From contig JBILVK010000154.1 in the NCBI GenBank assembly GCA_044370475.1, positions 1-5,721 of the forward strand: 5,721 nt of DNA. Direction: 5' to 3'. Positions 5,656 through 5,721 of the stretch are shown here, piece by piece. Source of the DNA: B1 sp044370475. GTDB lineage: Bacteria; Bacteroidota; Bacteroidia; UKL13-3. A program made the position numbers and the translations under genes. The notes beneath the pieces are model-generated. The model was given only the letters and a program-made list of their open reading frames with translations, was not told the origin of the DNA and searched no databases. Positions within the stretch are counted from its first letter, which is position 1. Every line of letters starts with the position of its first letter.

Positions 5656-5721
5656 TAAAACATTGGATGCTTTGCATAATTCTGGCATTAGCAGGCAATT
5701 TAATTTCATCGCATTTTAAAA
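5600..5721 (-). CDS. C-terminal end of an unidentified minus-strand gene (partial)
   Basis: Reading the minus strand from the right edge, a frame stays open for 39 codons and ends in TAA (complement of 5600-5602). The translation includes DEIKLPANARIMQSIQ and then CFIDFLNQLSVGSDQKVNNL. Residue composition is balanced and protein-like, with no run of rare residues. The stop sits 9 bp from the stop of the convergent exported-protein gene, a typical tail-to-tail spacing. No family can be named from so short a tail. The competing plus-strand frame from ATG 5667 is less convincing. Confidence 0.5.
   Translation of the reverse strand, partial: LKCDEIKLPANARIMQSIQCFIDFLNQLSVGSDQKVNNL

Noticed and set aside
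5667..5721. Plus-strand ATG opening an 18-codon hydrophobic frame (MLCIILALAG...) at the right edge
   Set aside because: It could be a signal peptide of a next operon gene, but it has no supporting leader. The minus-strand frame over the same bases is longer, ends at a sensible convergent position and has a more protein-like composition.

Overview
The window looks like ordinary chromosomal DNA from a member of the Bacteroidota, possibly a Flavobacteriales- or Sphingobacteriales-like lineage. The evidence is an AT-rich composition, A-rich leaders with almost no Shine-Dalgarno sequences, promoters of the TTG-N19/20-TAnnTTTG type, and a ComEC protein of about 680 residues without the usual C-terminal metallo-beta-lactamase domain. 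The species cannot be named from the sequence.

Layout. Bases 1-170 hold a minus-strand tRNA-Asn(GTT) with its own intrinsic terminator (about 19-47) and a plausible promoter (193-223). A PfkB/ribokinase-family kinase runs on the plus strand (257-1195). After it comes a gene-free stretch (1196-1544) with two 101-bp tandem repeat units. Each unit opens with a 17-bp element built on the palindrome GGTTCGAACC, and a third copy of that element abuts a strong bidirectional terminator (1422-1464). This terminator serves the kinase from one side and a convergent minus-strand gene (1545-1988) from the other; that gene encodes a 147-residue, four-helix membrane protein. A near-perfect Bacteroidota promoter (2002-2031) lies just upstream of it.

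From 2059 a compact plus-strand operon follows: comEC-like DNA-uptake channel (2059-4113), LiuC-like crotonase-fold protein (4116-4892, 2-nt gap), and an exported protein of unknown function (4892-5590, sharing one base through TAATG). Nine bases beyond, a minus-strand open frame entering from the right edge (5600-5721) looks like the C-terminal end of a convergent gene. An inverted repeat covers the two gene ends.

The proteins belong to known or familiar families and do not form an obvious new system. Co-transcription of comEC, the crotonase and the exported protein suggests shared expression; it does not by itself show a shared pathway. The most unusual material is non-coding: the 101-bp repeats with their structured RNA potential, and the recurrence of GGTTCGAACC-like palindromes at several further places in the window.
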